Source of the DNA: an uncultured Formosa sp.
GTDB taxonomy: Bacteria > Bacteroidota > Bacteroidia > Flavobacteriales > Flavobacteriaceae
Reading direction: 5' to 3'
Length of the DNA: 62,996 nt
Assembly: GCA_913052445.1 (NCBI GenBank)
Contig: CAJXDP010000004.1
Location: forward strand, 1 to 62,996
Of this stretch, positions 1-6,315 are shown one piece after another. A program made the translations under genes and the position numbers. Position 1 is the first letter of the stretch; every line of letters begins with the position of its first letter. The notes beneath the pieces are model-generated. The model worked only from the letters and a program-made list of their open reading frames with translations, ran no database searches and had not been told where the DNA came from.

Positions 1-1
1 T

Positions 2-103
2 AACGATACATGGGTGGTTTATGATTGTGATGAAGAAACCGGTCTAACTATTGGAAGCATAGATTATCCCCAAGCTGAGATTTATTCTGTTGATTGTGAC
101 TAA
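2..103 (+). CDS. C-terminal end of an unidentified protein (truncated by window edge)
   Basis: An open frame enters from the left edge and gives 33 residues before a TAA stop. The residues are acidic and aromatic-rich (it contains WVVYDCDEET and ends YSVDCD), with two cysteines near the end. I do not recognise the family. A hairpin with a T-run follows about 40 bases downstream, which supports a real gene end on this strand. The piece is too short for a functional call. Confidence 0.45.
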   Translation, partial: NDTWVVYDCDEETGLTIGSIDYPQAEIYSVDCD

Positions 104-141
104 GAATTAAAGTATTAATACGAAATAAAAACTAGATTTTT

Positions 142-175
142 AAAAGCCTTCAGTAATTATACTGGAGGCTTTTTT
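142..175 (+). terminator. Rho-independent terminator after the truncated gene
   Basis: GCCTTCAGT pairs with ACTGGAGGC (one G-T pair) across a 6-base loop, with A's before and TTTTTT after. The flanking A and T runs would let it work on both strands, so it could also stop transcription coming leftward from the RND exporter. Confidence 0.75.
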
Positions 176-362
176 GTTACTACTATCAAATAGTCGTGTT
201 TATTTTTATTTTATTATATGCTTAATCAGGGTGGAAAGCCAATAAATAAAAAATGGAGAACCAATTTCTGTGAATCAATTCTCCGATTTAGTGAGCCAAT
301 AGTAGCGAAGTTGAACTATTTTGGGGAGGATTTGAGTTTAATAATTACATTAAATAAATTTC
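176..362. other. Spacer with no supported gene
   Basis: About 190 AT-rich bases between the terminator and the acyl-CoA dehydrogenase remnant. A 79-codon plus-strand frame starts at 218 but runs into the end of the opposing RND gene and resembles nothing I know. A short minus-strand frame also gives no recognisable protein. I see no RNA fold or repeat here. Confidence 0.4.
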
Positions 363-440
363 TTAAAATGCGGAAACTCCAGTTATATCTCTTCCAGTTA
401 TTAATGTGTGAATCTCATCAGAACCTTGATAAATTAGCTG
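363..440 (-). pseudogene. C-terminal remnant of a glutaryl-CoA-dehydrogenase-type acyl-CoA dehydrogenase
   Basis: The minus strand just past the RND exporter reads YQGSDEIHTLITGRDITG, then VSAF and TAA. This matches the extreme C-terminus of the glutaryl-CoA dehydrogenase branch of acyl-CoA dehydrogenases, typically YEGTHDxHxLILGRAxTGIxAF, including the Tyr-x-Gly before the catalytic region and the terminal Ala-Phe. Only about 24 codons remain. Upstream of them the strand is occupied by the 3' end of the RND gene in a different frame, so the rest of the enzyme is missing. I infer a deletion that joined the exporter to the last codons of a lost gene. It is not a copy of the acyl-CoA dehydrogenase at 51422, whose tail differs. 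Confidence 0.6.
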
Positions 441-2686
441 TCAAACTTCTTCAATAAAGCAGGTAAATAAAAGATATCTGTAATCAAAGCAATCGCTACT
501 GTCACCGCACAAAGCAATCCAAAATCTCTGACTGATGGCACAGCACTCGAGGCTATAATTAAAAAGCCTGCAACTAATGCAATTGTAGTAGAAAATAAAG
601 CACTTCCTGTATAATGCATCGCGCTATTCATCCGCTCTTCAGCTGAATCCTGAGCTCGTTTACTTTTTCTATATTTATATACTAAATGAATAGTATCATC
701 CATTGCGATACCTAACATAATAGGTGTGATCATTGCTGTTGTAACATCAAGCGGAATATCCAAAATGGTCATTAATATCGCTAAAACTGTTAGTGGCAAT
801 AAGTTAGGAATCAAAACCAAAATTGTAGTACGTAGGTTTTTTATAAAAATTAGCAAGCACATAAAAGCCACAAAAAAGGCTGCAAAAAAGGATTTGAATT
901 GAGTTTCTAGAATAAAACTATTTAACTGAGCAAAAACGACAGCAAACCCATTAATCTTAAGTTTGTAATCATTTGTGTCAAAAGAAGATTCAAAAGCTAT
1001 TTTTATGTCATTTAATACTTGATTAAGTTGAGATGTACGACCTTCCATTAGCGTTAAGGTAAAACCTGCCGTCTTCAAATCTTCAGAAAACAATTTAAAA
1101 AAACTATTGTCTTTTACATCAACTTCAGAAAGTGTACTTTTAAACGTCTCTTCAGATAAATTAGATTGAAATAAAACGGGTGTACGTTTTTCTAAAAACT
1201 GTTTGATGTTAACCACCGAAACTGGATTAGAAATAAATTTATTCAACTCTAATTCTTTTTGAAATTTTTCTAAGCCTTTCATCGCTTCTTTATTCAAAAT
1301 AATATCACCGTCAGATGTAGAAATATTTATTTGTAAACGGTTACTTCCTCCGAGTTCTAACTCTATAGCTCGTAGATCTTGCTTAGCCTTTCCTTCAGCT
1401 AAAAGATTACGAGAATTGGTGTCTATTTTAATTTGAAAAATAGCATAAAAACCAATTAATAAAATAGTAGTAAACCCAATAATTATTGAATACTTATAAT
1501 CCCAAGTTATACGATTTAACCAGTGAATAAATGCTCTTTGATTCCAGCGTTTTAAGCTTAGTAAGGGCCTTGCTTTCTCAAAATTTAAATTCATATAACT
1601 GAATCCAATGATGGTAATGATATAAACAAGAATAAAGCTAATGACTAAACCTATACAAGTAAAAACACCCATGTTTTTGAAAGCTGGTAATGGCGATAAA
1701 TACAGCGCAAAGTAACCAACAAATGTGGTAAGGGTTGTATAAAAACATGGCGTTATACTTTTACGGATAGCAATTGCTAGTAAGTCAACTTTGGCTAATG
1801 CATTGTTTGCTAATCCCTCTTTATGGTAAATATTTATAATGTGCACAGCATCGCTAACGCTATATACCATGAGGATTGTAGGAATAAGCATAGATATCAT
1901 ATTCAACGCAAAGCCTAGGGAGGTAATTAGCCCAAAAAGTAAGCTTATGGGTATCGCAACAGATAATAAGGAAATTATTAAATAGCGCTTACTGGGTAAC
2001 AAAAATAGCAGCATTATAGTAATAACTATAATCGTTAACACTCCAAAGATTAAGCTCTCCTTATAAATCCCTTTGCTATATGCCTCGTTTAAAACTGGAG
2101 GCCCAGTTAGATAGTGATTCTCATAAACGGTTTGAATAATTGCTCTAATTTCATCAGCAATAACTTGTCGCTCTTCCTCGACTGTTGATGTTGGGTTAAG
2201 TTGAATATAAAAAAACTGATTCTTATAATCTTTGGTAACTAATTGTGAAGTAATATTTGGTAATTTTAAGAACAGACTTTTTAGACCTTTTTCACTTCGC
2301 TTTGAATTATATAAGCCATCAAAATTGATAGTGTTATTTGCGTAAATTGGATACTTAGCTTTAGCTAAACTAAACGATGTTTGTACATATGGTAATACCT
2401 CAATGCGTTGGTGTAACTTTTTTAATGATGAAACTTCTTTTTCGCCTATGGCATTTTCTACCGGTAACATCGCTATGAAAATTTCGTCTGAACCGAAATT
2501 TTGCTGAAAATCGATATAAGCACGATAGCTTGGGTCATCTTCCAAAAACCATATGCCAAGCGAATTATCAACACTTAATTTAGTTAAAGTATTATAACCG
2601 GATAATCCCACACCAACTGCCAAAACAGCTATAATTGCTATTCTGAATTTGATAATCGTTGCTATGATTTTTCTTAATCGTTTCAT
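434..2686 (-). CDS. RND superfamily (MMPL/HAE3-type) exporter
   Basis: A 750-residue inner-membrane protein with the duplicated RND layout: an N-terminal helix (about residues 12-31), a periplasmic loop (about 32-210), a bundle of helices containing SVSDAVHII near 276, a second periplasmic loop, and a second bundle with GIAMDDTIHL (Asp663-Asp664). These charged or polar motifs are typical of the proton-coupled MMPL and hopanoid/lipid-exporter-like RND group. No membrane fusion protein or outer-membrane factor lies nearby, as expected for this subfamily, which works alone. The substrate cannot be told from the sequence; lipids or other hydrophobic molecules are the usual family guess. The last codons overlap the acyl-CoA dehydrogenase remnant in another frame. 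Confidence 0.88.
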   Translation of the reverse strand: MKRLRKIIATIIKFRIAIIAVLAVGVGLSGYNTLTKLSVDNSLGIWFLEDDPSYRAYIDFQQNFGSDEIFIAMLPVENAIGEKEVSSLKKLHQRIEVLPYVQTSFSLAKAKYPIYANNTINFDGLYNSKRSEKGLKSLFLKLPNITSQLVTKDYKNQFFYIQLNPTSTVEEERQVIADEIRAIIQTVYENHYLTGPPVLNEAYSKGIYKESLIFGVLTIIVITIMLLFLLPSKRYLIISLLSVAIPISLLFGLITSLGFALNMISMLIPTILMVYSVSDAVHIINIYHKEGLANNALAKVDLLAIAIRKSITPCFYTTLTTFVGYFALYLSPLPAFKNMGVFTCIGLVISFILVYIITIIGFSYMNLNFEKARPLLSLKRWNQRAFIHWLNRITWDYKYSIIIGFTTILLIGFYAIFQIKIDTNSRNLLAEGKAKQDLRAIELELGGSNRLQINISTSDGDIILNKEAMKGLEKFQKELELNKFISNPVSVVNIKQFLEKRTPVLFQSNLSEETFKSTLSEVDVKDNSFFKLFSEDLKTAGFTLTLMEGRTSQLNQVLNDIKIAFESSFDTNDYKLKINGFAVVFAQLNSFILETQFKSFFAAFFVAFMCLLIFIKNLRTTILVLIPNLLPLTVLAILMTILDIPLDVTTAMITPIMLGIAMDDTIHLVYKYRKSKRAQDSAEERMNSAMHYTGSALFSTTIALVAGFLIIASSAVPSVRDFGLLCAVTVAIALITDIFYLPALLKKFDS

Positions 2687-2752
2687 ATTTAACTCGTAAT
2701 AATTTATTTAATTGCCATATCAGATTATAATTTTACTGAAATATTTTAATTT

Positions 2753-2781
2753 AAAAAAACCCTACCAATTTTTGGTAGGGT
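2753..2781 (-). terminator. Terminator of the YdhR-like lipoprotein gene
   Basis: ACCCTACCAA and TTGGTAGGGT form a perfect 10-bp stem with a 3-base loop. On the minus strand a run of seven T's follows directly. It lies between the lipoprotein stop and the RND start, so these two minus-strand genes are probably separate transcription units. Confidence 0.85.
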
Positions 2782-2852
2782 ATGAATAGGATCTAAAATT
2801 GTAGTAGGTCTTTTTTGTTCATATTGGCTTTACTTTTCTAAAAAATAAATGT

Positions 2853-3653
2853 TTAAAGTATTGGAATTCCATTTGAAATTGTTGAGATTGAAGCAATGCC
2901 GTAAATTTCTTTTGTAAAATTCACAAGATTAGGATGATTCTCAATACCTTGCCAAAATTCAGAGTTAAGATAATTATCAATTGCCTCCTTAGTCTTGAAA
3001 TGATATACTCCTCCAAATATTCCAGAGTCGGCATTTCCAATGAAGGACTTTCCGATGAAGCCATCAATTTTTTCAGATGTAAAATTTGGCGAAACATCAA
3101 GCCCTAGTTGATAATGCTGATCAAGGGTCATATCCTTCAAGTTATATTTAACAACTAGCAAGTGCATTCCCTTGGCATCTTCTGGGTTGGATGATGTTTT
3201 TCGATTTGCCCATATACCGTTTGATTTGTTTGAAAATGGCGGAACACTATAAATTTCTTTTGTAAAGTTCACTAGATTTGGATGCGCCTCAATTCCTAAC
3301 CAAAACTCTGAACTTATATATTTTTGAGCAGCTTCTTTTGAGCTAAACTGGTAAGCGCCTCCATAAACGCCTGTATCATTATTTCCAATAAATGATTTAC
3401 CTATTAGCCCTTCAATTTTTTCAGCCGTAAAATTTGGTGCAACATTTGATCCCAATTCGTTATGCTGCTCAATACTCATGTTTTCAAGATTGTAATTCAC
3501 AATTAATATGTGAGGTGTTTTTTGATCATGTTTTAGACTTCCGTTTTGAGAGGCTTCAATCATTGCTGCATGGGCTTCACCTTCTGTTTTCTTCGTGTTG
3601 TTACATCCTACTAATAAAATAGCAGTAAGTAAAATTGTTAACATTTTTTTCAT
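2853..3653 (-). CDS. Lipoprotein with two tandem YdhR-like (dimeric alpha-beta barrel) domains
   Basis: The protein has 266 residues. A lipoprotein signal ends at LLVGC (Cys17), so it is probably anchored in the membrane. The rest is a tandem duplication: about residues 49-148 and 164-264 share the pattern NYNLxxMxxxQHxxLG, PNFTxEKIxGxIGKSFIGN, GGxYxF, a helix with SEFW, then HPNLVNFTKEIY and a closing SNGI. This pattern fits the YdhR/putative monooxygenase type of ferredoxin-like fold, which normally dimerises; here one chain holds both halves. No enzymatic activity can be claimed. It is transcribed alone, with its own terminator. Confidence 0.65.
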   Translation of the reverse strand: MKKMLTILLTAILLVGCNNTKKTEGEAHAAMIEASQNGSLKHDQKTPHILIVNYNLENMSIEQHNELGSNVAPNFTAEKIEGLIGKSFIGNNDTGVYGGAYQFSSKEAAQKYISSEFWLGIEAHPNLVNFTKEIYSVPPFSNKSNGIWANRKTSSNPEDAKGMHLLVVKYNLKDMTLDQHYQLGLDVSPNFTSEKIDGFIGKSFIGNADSGIFGGVYHFKTKEAIDNYLNSEFWQGIENHPNLVNFTKEIYGIASISTISNGIPIL

Positions 3654-3751
3654 TTTTCAGTTTTGGTTAATTAAAATATTTCTTTAAAGCTAATGATTTT
3701 CAAATCAATAGATTTTGTTAAAAAAATATTTCTAATAATAAATTTTATTTT

Positions 3752-3906
3752 ATGGGATAATACCATAGAGAAGAGGGGGTTAAATTACACTGTTTTAATG
3801 TGCGCACTGAGGAAGTATTGATTGCTCAGAGGGTGAAATAACGAAACGTAAAATAACAAACTCATGTATTTTGGCTCTAGGAAGCTGCGAGTTGTGTTTG
3901 CATTAA
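3752..3906 (+). pseudogene. Degraded, internally deleted copy of the neighbouring Fur-family gene
   Basis: In the frame of the intact gene at 4550, bases 3793-3906 read F-stop-CAH-stop-GSIDC and end with RKITNSCILALGSCELC, a few residues and TAA. The intact protein has FQCTHCGNVDC and ends with RKIINSHILVLGICELC. Two of its codons (Gln86 and Cys90) are stops here, and about four residues are missing in between. ATGGGA at 3752, preceded by a TAAATTT..TTTT stretch, resembles the start and promoter box of the intact gene. Most of the DNA-binding region is gone. The C-terminal match is strong; the N-terminal match is tentative because the region is AT-rich. Confidence 0.7.
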
Positions 3907-4055
3907 AAATACTAAATCAAAAAATTATTATAAAAATCAAATGAAAATAAAACATTTGAGCCACTTAATTCAATAGTCAATAGCATAATTAAATAGTTAT
4001 TCCCATCATTATTTTGTGTGGTAGAGAATAATAAAATAGATTTAATTTGAAGTAT

Positions 4056-4466
4056 TTATCTGAGCTGGTTATGATTGCAACAGTTTTCAGTTTTACATTG
4101 ACAAAAATTTAAATTGTATATGTGTAATAGAGCAAGTGTAATAGCAGAAGTGTAGGTTATCTGTTCGCTTAAGCCTAACCATAATACTTTTTCATTTAAA
4201 ATTAAAAAAAACAATACAACCCAATTGATCCATAATCCATATCTCACAATTGAATTTGTTGAGTTTTTAGCAGACCTATATATTGCAAATAGCGATATTG
4301 TAATAAATAAAAAATCTAAATTTTTCCACCAAAATGGTGCCATATCATTATGTACTGCTGTTAAACTCTGTACTGCAAATAAGATAGGTGTCATCAAGCA
4401 ATGTACTATACACAGGGTACTAGATATGGCGCCAATTGTGTCTGATTTATTTAAGCTTAAATTCAT
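4056..4466 (-). CDS. MerC-domain membrane protein
   Basis: The protein has 136 residues with four predicted membrane helices. Helix 1 carries CxxxHC (Cys19, His22, Cys23) followed by Met-Thr-Pro, the pattern of MerC-type metal transporters. The tail is Cys/His-rich (CQCKTENCCNH), a plausible metal-binding end. It is divergent from a Fur-family gene, with 83 bases between start codons and a palindrome over its promoter. There are no other mer genes nearby, so mercury resistance is unlikely. A role in uptake or handling of a metal such as zinc is my inference from the regulator next door. Confidence 0.75.
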   Translation of the reverse strand: MNLSLNKSDTIGAISSTLCIVHCLMTPILFAVQSLTAVHNDMAPFWWKNLDFLFITISLFAIYRSAKNSTNSIVRYGLWINWVVLFFLILNEKVLWLGLSEQITYTSAITLALLHIYNLNFCQCKTENCCNHNQLR

Positions 4467-4483
4467 TGGTAGTGCTATTTAAA

Positions 4484-4498
4484 TGCAACTCGGTTGCA
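4484..4498. promoter_or_regulatory. Candidate operator (7-1-7 palindrome) between merC-like and fur-family genes
   Basis: TGCAACT-C-GGTTGCA is an inverted repeat with six perfectly paired outer bases on each side; the innermost pair is T/G. The 7-1-7 layout is usual for operators of Fur-family proteins. It overlaps the predicted -7 box of the merC-like gene and lies about 20 bases from the -33 element of the fur gene, so the adjacent regulator probably binds here. The metal it senses is unknown. Confidence 0.6.
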
Positions 4499-4527
4499 AA
4501 TATAGTGATACAATTTGTTGTTAACAA
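4497..4527 (-). promoter_or_regulatory. Predicted promoter of the merC-like gene
   Basis: On the minus strand TATATTTG (4504-4497) matches the Bacteroidota -7 box TAnnTTTG. A TTG lies 20 bases upstream (4527-4525), a slightly long spacing. The palindrome at 4484 covers the downstream edge of the box, as expected for repression. Confidence 0.5.
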
Positions 4528-4545
4528 TAAGAATTGATAAATTTG
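4518..4545 (+). promoter_or_regulatory. Predicted promoter of the Fur-family gene (probably leaderless)
   Basis: TTG at 4518-4520, a 17-base spacer, then TAAATTTG at 4538-4545 is an excellent Bacteroidota promoter. The box ends four bases before the ATG at 4550, so transcription should begin at or next to the start codon and leave no leader. Confidence 0.6.
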
Positions 4546-4549
4546 TTTT

Positions 4550-4930
4550 ATGGGAATTATCAGAAAGACTCAAGCTGCAGATGTATTGTTAGATGAATTT
4601 AAAAAAAGTTCAAATGCAATTTCTGCCATTGAGCTAATAAAACGACTTGCTAATAAAATAAATAAAACTACAGTCTATAGGCTTTTAGACAAACTTGAGG
4701 ATGATGGAGTGTTGCATTACTTTTTAGACAGTAACGGGATTAAATGGTTTGCCAAGTGCTTAGGCTGTTCAAAGTCTGAACACCAAGATATACATCCGCA
4801 CTTTCAATGTACTCATTGTGGGAATGTTGATTGTTTAGATGTCAAAGTTAGTATTCCTGTAATTCCAAATAGAAAAATAATAAACTCACATATTTTAGTT
4901 CTTGGAATATGTGAGCTGTGCTCAAATTAA
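4550..4930 (+). CDS. Fur-family transcriptional regulator
   Basis: The protein has 126 residues. The N-terminal winged helix carries the family's KTTVYRxLxxLEDDGVLH pattern (about residues 39-56). The dimerisation half has cysteine pairs suited to structural zinc (Cys87/Cys90 and Cys121/Cys124), plus Cys70, Cys73, Cys95 and a His cluster around 78-84 for sensing. It lacks a long N-terminal extension. Divergence from a MerC-like transporter suggests it controls metal transport. Zur-like, Fur-like and other metal specificities cannot be separated by eye. A broken copy lies about 0.7 kb upstream. Confidence 0.85.
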   Translation: MGIIRKTQAADVLLDEFKKSSNAISAIELIKRLANKINKTTVYRLLDKLEDDGVLHYFLDSNGIKWFAKCLGCSKSEHQDIHPHFQCTHCGNVDCLDVKVSIPVIPNRKIINSHILVLGICELCSN

Positions 4931-4985
4931 TCTATTTTTTTTTAAATACGATTTGAAGGGATTAAAATCATAATTTAGTTTATAT

Positions 4986-5025
4986 AAAAAAAGGCACCAA
5001 CATAAAAGTAAGTGCCTTTTCTTTG
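4986..5025. terminator. Bidirectional terminator between fur-family gene and GSII
   Basis: AAAAGGCAC (4989-4997) pairs with GTGCCTTTT (5012-5020) around a 14-base loop, with A's on one side and a T-rich tract on the other. The two flanking genes converge here, so one hairpin can serve both. Confidence 0.75.
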
Positions 5026-5040
5026 TAGTTTATTCGATAA

Positions 5041-6063
5041 TTATATTTTTGCAGACTTTACCGTTTTAATTATACGTCCAGCAATCTTATAAGGGTCTCC
5101 ATTTGATGCAGGTCTGCGATCTTCTAGCCATCCTTTCCATCCTTTTTCTACAGCTATAATAGGAATTCTAATAGAAGCTCCTCTGTCCGAAACTCCCCAT
5201 GAGAAATCTGTAATTGCAGCAGTCTCATGTAAGCCAGTTAGACGTTGGTCATTAAACTCTCCATAAACTTCAATATGTTCTTTTACTACCGGTCTGAACG
5301 CTTCACATATTTTTGCATATACATCTTTGTCTCCACAAGTTCTTAAAATTGTGTTAGAAAAGTTAGCATGCATGCCAGATCCATTCCAGTCCATATCTTT
5401 TCCTAGTGGTTTTGGGTGGTAGTCAATATAGTAGCCATACTTTTCTGTAAGCCTATCTAGTAAATAACGTGCAACCCAAATTTCATCTCCTGCCTGTTTA
5501 GCGCCTTTTGCAAATAATTGGAATTCCCACTGTCCTGATGCAACTTCTTGGTTTATTCCCTCAAAATTTAATCCAGCATCAATACATAAATCAGCATGTT
5601 CTTCAACTAAATTTCTTCCATGTGTGTGTAAACCACCTACCGAACAGTAATACATCCCTTGAGGAGCAGGGTATCCGCCAATCGGGAATCCTAAAGGAAG
5701 TTGTGTTTTTGTATCCATGATAAAATACTCTTGCTCAAAGCCAAACCAAAAATCATTGTCATTGTCATCAATTGTAGCACGTCCATTAGAATCGTGAGGA
5801 GTTCCATCTGCATTTAAAACTTCAGTCATTACTAAATATCCATTAATTCTTGCAGGATCTGGATAAATTGCAACTGGTTTTAGTAAACAATCTGAAGAGC
5901 CCCCAGATGCTTGTCTTGTTGACGAACCGTCGAAAGACCAGTTGTCCAATTCTTTAATTGTACCTTGAAAGTTTTCGTGTTCTTCAACTTTAGTTTTACT
6001 TCTCATATTCTGAGTTGGATTGTATCCATCTAACCAGATGTATTCTAATTTAATTTTTGCCAT
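5041..6063 (-). CDS. Glutamine synthetase, eukaryotic-like type II
   Basis: It makes glutamine from glutamate, ammonia and ATP in the cytoplasm. The 340-residue chain has the short GSII layout: an N-terminal beta-grasp part with WxFDGSSTxQA and the catalytic part with GFEQEYFI, GGLHTHGRN, NGSGMHANFS and the Arg-rich RIP segment near the end. I start it at the ATG at 6063 (MAKIKLEYIWLDG). A longer frame reaches 6093, but a TATATTTG promoter box covers that upstream start. GSII lacks the adenylylation loop of bacterial GSI, so control is more likely transcriptional. It diverges from a GSIII gene. Confidence 0.93.
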   Translation of the reverse strand: MAKIKLEYIWLDGYNPTQNMRSKTKVEEHENFQGTIKELDNWSFDGSSTRQASGGSSDCLLKPVAIYPDPARINGYLVMTEVLNADGTPHDSNGRATIDDNDNDFWFGFEQEYFIMDTKTQLPLGFPIGGYPAPQGMYYCSVGGLHTHGRNLVEEHADLCIDAGLNFEGINQEVASGQWEFQLFAKGAKQAGDEIWVARYLLDRLTEKYGYYIDYHPKPLGKDMDWNGSGMHANFSNTILRTCGDKDVYAKICEAFRPVVKEHIEVYGEFNDQRLTGLHETAAITDFSWGVSDRGASIRIPIIAVEKGWKGWLEDRRPASNGDPYKIAGRIIKTVKSAKI

Positions 6064-6092
6064 AATTTTTGAAATAGTTAATTTATCGATCA

Positions 6093-6100
6093 CAAATATA
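6093..6100 (-). promoter_or_regulatory. -7 box of the GSII gene
   Basis: The minus strand reads TATATTTG, an exact TAnnTTTG match, 29 bases from the chosen start codon. I see no good -33 element at the usual spacing, which would fit a promoter that needs an activator. Confidence 0.5.
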
Positions 6101-6126
6101 AAAATTATGATATTTACTCTATTTTA

Positions 6127-6193
6127 TTTAGGGGTTTAATTATTAACAATCATTTATTTTTATTGAATACCCTATTTTTTTAGGGGCTTAATT
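6127..6193. repeat. Paired 15-bp direct repeats between GSII and GSIII
   Basis: TTTAGGGGTTTAATT (6127-6141) recurs as TTTAGGGGCTTAATT (6179-6193), 14 of 15 identical. The starts are 52 bases apart, close to five helical turns, so both copies face the same side of the DNA. They lie upstream of both promoters. A shared nitrogen-responsive regulator site is a reasonable inference, but I cannot name the protein. Confidence 0.5.
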
Positions 6194-6277
6194 GGTTTTT
6201 TCATATTTAAAGCATCAATTAATTTTAAATTTGTTAATAAATATTAAGTCAAAAGCTTATTTTTAGTGTGATTATTT

Positions 6278-6285
6278 TATTTTTG
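6278..6285 (+). promoter_or_regulatory. -7 box of the GSIII gene
   Basis: TATTTTTG matches TAnnTTTG and lies 30 bases before the ATG. No clear -33 TTG stands at the normal distance. Confidence 0.45.
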
Positions 6286-6315
6286 TATCAATTGATTCAT
6301 TAAAACCTTCAACCA

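Noticed and set aside
218-457. 79-codon plus-strand frame in the left spacer
   Set aside because: It has no recognisable family, no promoter or ribosome site, and overlaps the acyl-CoA dehydrogenase remnant and the end of the RND exporter on the other strand.
4056-4466. Mercury-resistance operon
   Set aside because: Only a MerC-like transporter is present; no merA, merT, merP or merR is nearby, and the divergent regulator is of the Fur family.
6064-6093. Upstream start of the GSII gene giving 11 extra residues
   Set aside because: The family begins near MAKIKLEY, and an exact TATATTTG promoter box overlaps the upstream start codon.
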